Positions 60,446 through 64,000 of a DNA stretch of 64,000 nt are shown here, one piece after another (the first letter of the stretch is position 1; every line of letters starts with the position of its first letter). The translations under genes and the position numbers were made by a program. The DNA is taken from assembly GCA_035582835.1 (NCBI GenBank), contig JAYKAV010000944.1:1-64000 (forward strand), in the 5' to 3' direction. Source of the stretch: Phoebastria nigripes. Taxonomy: Eukaryota; Chordata; Aves; Procellariiformes; Diomedeidae. A model generated the notes under the pieces. The model was not told the DNA's origin and made no database searches. It was given only the letters and a program-made list of their open reading frames with translations.

Positions 60446-63400
60446 CCCCATCTATATTGCACTTTTACACCTGTGATATGTTAATATATATTAACCATAT
60501 AAGGAATTTATTGGCTGGTCATCTAATATGCTTGATAAGAATACCTAAGTCAATGAGATTTTTTTACAGTGATGGGAGGGTTTCCCATGTTCCATTGACT
60601 TCTGTGGTTTGACACTTGTCATCCTTATTATTCAGTTAATTTATTGCTTTTAAATCCATTAAATCCCCCCCACCCCCATCAGGCCAAAAGCACTATAGGG
60701 GTAAACTTTCTCACAAGACTGTAAGGGATGCCCCTTTTTCTTGCATAGCCTTTCTTCTGCTTCGTTTAATAGGAGTTTTTCAGTGTTGGACTTCAAATCT
60801 ATCTCAGGAATGCACATGCGTTTTTGTTACTGTTTTGATTCAGCACCGTGTTAATGTAGACACCAAAAGGTTGAACAATTACTGTTTTGGTGCACTTTTT
60901 TAAGAATTAAAAAAATAATCCATGGCTGGTTATTCTACCCGTCTGTGCAGATTTCCCTTTCCCAGTTCTCAATCAAAGCTGCATGCAGAGTCTGAAGTTA
61001 AAGACTACTCTTAAAACGGGGAACTGCTGTAGTGCAGTGCTTCTGACAAAGTGTATTTTGCTTTATCTTTCCTGTGCAGCCAACCAGAAGGTATGGAAGG
61101 TCAGTTAACTCTTTCTCCTACAGAGTTCCTCTATGAATGTTTACTTCATCATTTCGTGTTGGTTTTGGTGCAGTTACTAGCCTGAAACTTACTACTGAGC
61201 ATGGCCCTTTGTCAGGTTCTATGTATGTATACACCAAAATGACTTCTGTAGCATGGCTTGACAAAGACCTAACTTTGTGTATATGTCCGCGAGTACTTCT
61301 TCCAGCCACTATTTGCCAGATGGGTGGAGTGTTGTTCCCAGATCTACTGAAGAGTTTCTTGCAGCCTGAGGAAACAAATTTTATTACCTGCTTCATGCAT
61401 GGAGGTGGCATTCTTTTGTTCTCCATATGTATAAGATGTCTATTTAGGCTATATTAGATTTATGTGAACCCCATTCACTGCTGTGGTGGTAGATGAGGCC
61501 TTAATATTGGGCTAAGGAAGTAATTTACAAGCCAGGCATACAAAATACATTAATTATGTTTGGCTCTAAATACCCCCAGCTGAATCTCACTTGCCCTGAA
61601 TTCTTGGCATTGGTTTTCTCCCCACTTTAGAGTTAAGTTAAGAAGCCTTATTTTCTTTTCATATTTTAAAAACCAAAACAACACCAAACTGAATTTTAAG
61701 TTCACCAGTAAAACAACTCCTACTGCTGAAACAATACTGTAGGCTACTCTTTCAGTGAGCCTTGTGAACAGCCGGTTTTATTCTTCTGATAAGCCTATGC
61801 CCTATCAATTGGGAAGTGTAGCATATAGTCATTTCCTGCATTTTGAGCTGCCCATTTCTTAGGAGCTCTGCAGTAAGCACTGAATCTGCTTTTTGTTCTT
61901 CCAGTGGTACTGTAATACTAATGGAAGCAGAAAGCATTTAGTTAGTTCATAAAATACAAGCGTTGTTTCTACTTGGATATTTATTCTGACCTTTGTTTTG
62001 GACAGTTTCTCTGCCATGATCAGATTCTCTGATTACAATGTCAGCTTTCACTAGAAATCTCTTTGTGATTTAACTGGCAGGGATTTGGAGTTCGAGCAAC
62101 TGGGTATGCAGCAGCTCTGACATGTAAGTACTACTCAAATGTTGAAAAGGAAAGTTCTTCCTGGCAATGGGGTTGCGCTGGGCTCTTGTTTCTAGGCTCT
62201 GCCGTAGGTCTTACTTTATGACCCAGGGCAAACTTCTTGACTTGCCTGTGTTCCAGTGTGTAATATGAAAATAATCTTTTCAGGGCTGTTGAGATGCTTT
62301 CACGTCCGTAAAGTATTTGAAGATTCTTGGCTGGATGGTAGTGCATGCTGCTGCTCTCGGTAGTATAAACATGAATGTCATAAGTGTATTTACACAGAAT
62401 AAGAACTAGTTGTTTAAGCTAATACTGATTTTTCATGCCGCAGATGGGAGAGGTAAGTAGTGGATCACAGTTTTCTCAACTAAGTTGTATTATGCATGGT
62501 TTCCAGGCATTGTAGTCGGTCGTTCTCTGACTGTTTGCATTTCATGGGGGCTCCATCTGTTTGATGGAGCGGCGCTGTTTAGTGATAAGTAGAGCAGTCT
62601 GAAAAAGAGGGAACTTACTGAACTTGAAACTTACTCCTCCCTCTTTAATTTCCTCATCCACAGAAGTAGAGCGATGTTAACATATTGGAGATTCATAAAA
62701 TTTAAGGCGAGAACAGACAATTAAATTGCCTTGTCTGATATGTTTGTATGCTTTGTATCACAAGCTTTAAATTTTAATCATTTACTCTGAAACTGAGACC
62801 AGTAACTGATGTTTGGCTAAAAACAATTTGAAAGCTTTCCAGCCTCGAGTGTCCATCATTGATAATTTCAGACTCATCACTTCGCTTGGTAGTTTGTGCC
62901 ATCTCACTGTTAAAAATAAGTGGCTGATTTCTAACTTGAATTTGTCTAAGTTCTGCTGCTGGTTCTTGTTACGACTTTCCTGACAAGATTAGAGCCCTTT
63001 AGTATCCAGTACTTTCTTGCCATGGAGGTACTTACACTCTGTAATCAAGTTACTCAATTGATAAGGAAACAGAGTTGAGCTTTTAAGTCTCACTCTGAGG
63101 CATTTTCTCCAGCACTCAGATCATCCGGTGATTCTTCATGGTCTCCGTTTGTTTTTAACATTGTGGAAACCAAAAATGGTGGATGTTCCAGCCTGTGTCT
63201 GATCCATACCGAATACCGAGGTGCGACGGCCCTTTTTGCTATGCAGCCATTTAAAAGGTTCACAGTAGCCCTTTTGCATAGGGAAATCCTGTTCGTGAGC
63301 CTCGCTGCTCCAACACTGAGATTCTTTCTAGTAAAGTCTGCCATTTAGTAGTTACAGTCTGCATTTCTTAGATTATAAATTTGCCTTTGTATTCAGATGT

Positions 63401-64000
63401 GTTTTGCTTTCCTGAGCTAAGTTAAGATAGGTATTCAGACTTCTTTCTTTTGCTGTCCTTTCCTCATAATAATGTACTGTTCCTATAGTCCTGGTGTCAG
63501 TCGCAGATTTTTATCTGCAGTGATAAAAACGTTGAACTGAATCAGACCTTAAATTTAGTGACAAAAAAATTAGCATGATGCAATCCCAGGAAGTAGATTA
63601 AGAACTGGCTAACTGACAGCTCTCGGAAAGTACCAGTCGATATGGAGCAGCCGATGTGGATTTCCACTAGAACCAAAGTACGCTCTGTGCACATACTTTC
63701 TTCTGTTCGACTACATTTGTAATCTCAAAGAACAAAGTTAGTCCTTTATCAAGACATTTGCCATTACAACATGCTGACTGGCACTACCGACGTCCCTGTT
63801 CTCTAATTCTTTACTGGGAATTTCCCCCCCCCCCGTTGGTTTGCCTGGATTGATATCCAGCTGACCGCCTTACAGCTCTCCAGATTTGCTCCATCCCCTT
63901 TTTGAGCGTTAGCATAATTTGAACATCCACCTGGCCTGGGGTTTTGCCCTCATTTTCTAGAGAGTCCCTCCTTAAAAAAATAAAAACCCCCACCCTACAA
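60446..64000. other. Intron-like DNA to the right edge
   Basis: AT-rich single-copy-looking sequence, with a C-rich patch at 60666-60677 and a C run at 63824-63835. No coding exon, structured RNA or transposon recognised. Confidence 0.7.

Larger units (their letters stand above)
55128..64000 (+). other. HMBOX1: Probable HMBOX1 5' UTR region and first intron (no coding exon in window)
   Basis: Assigned from synteny: in human HMBOX1 is the divergent neighbour of INTS9. It encodes a homeobox protein that binds telomeric TTAGGG repeats. The segment begins inside the CpG island and then becomes ordinary AT-rich intron-like DNA. I found no sequence matching the HMBOX1 protein N-terminus; the first coding exon should lie beyond 64000. 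A possible untranslated first exon ends at 55224. Open frames in this span (for example 58401-58850 minus and 58639-58938 plus) are unsupported. It also contains MIR-like relics, a T24 run and a C12 run. Confidence 0.55.

Overview
The window is vertebrate nuclear DNA, most probably from a bird. Three partial CR1 retroposons carry avian-type CR1 3' ends, an endogenous retrovirus (ERV) has an LTR of a type common in bird genomes, and a split gene matches INTS9. Scattered single N bases and one 840-bp N block mark it as a draft assembly. No bacterial, phage, CRISPR or operon-like content is present.

Region by region. (1) 1-1537: the 5' end of an ERV on the minus strand: an LTR, a tRNA-Lys-like primer-binding site, a hydrophobic leader reading frame, then a broken Gag-like frame that runs off the left edge in a 30-bp tandem repeat. 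It sits in an INTS9 intron in the same orientation as the gene. (2) 1908-50170: twelve consecutive coding exons of INTS9 on the minus strand, encoding residues 4-465 of a protein that is 658 residues long in human. All visible splice sites are GT/AG and every junction keeps the reading frame. The last ~190 residues lie beyond the left edge. (3) About 53.9-56.1 kb: a CpG island interrupted by an N gap (54288-55127). The INTS9 5' UTR and the first exon (Met-Lys-Leu) are probably inside the gap. (4) 55128-64000: GC-rich, then ordinary non-coding DNA with no recognisable coding exon. In human, HMBOX1 lies head to head with INTS9, so this is most likely the 5' UTR and first intron of HMBOX1 on the plus strand, driven from a shared bidirectional promoter.

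INTS9 is a catalytically dead metallo-beta-lactamase/beta-CASP protein that pairs with the endonuclease INTS11 in the Integrator complex. Integrator cleaves snRNA 3' ends and terminates promoter-proximal RNA polymerase II. The neighbour HMBOX1 encodes a homeobox protein that binds telomeric repeats. The introns hold CR1 copies, ancient MIR/CORE-SINE-like relics and simple repeats, and otherwise nothing I can identify. I found no convincing unknown system. The items most worth a second look are the ERV leader/Gag architecture, the possible effect of the sense-oriented LTR on INTS9 transcripts, and the promoter gap.
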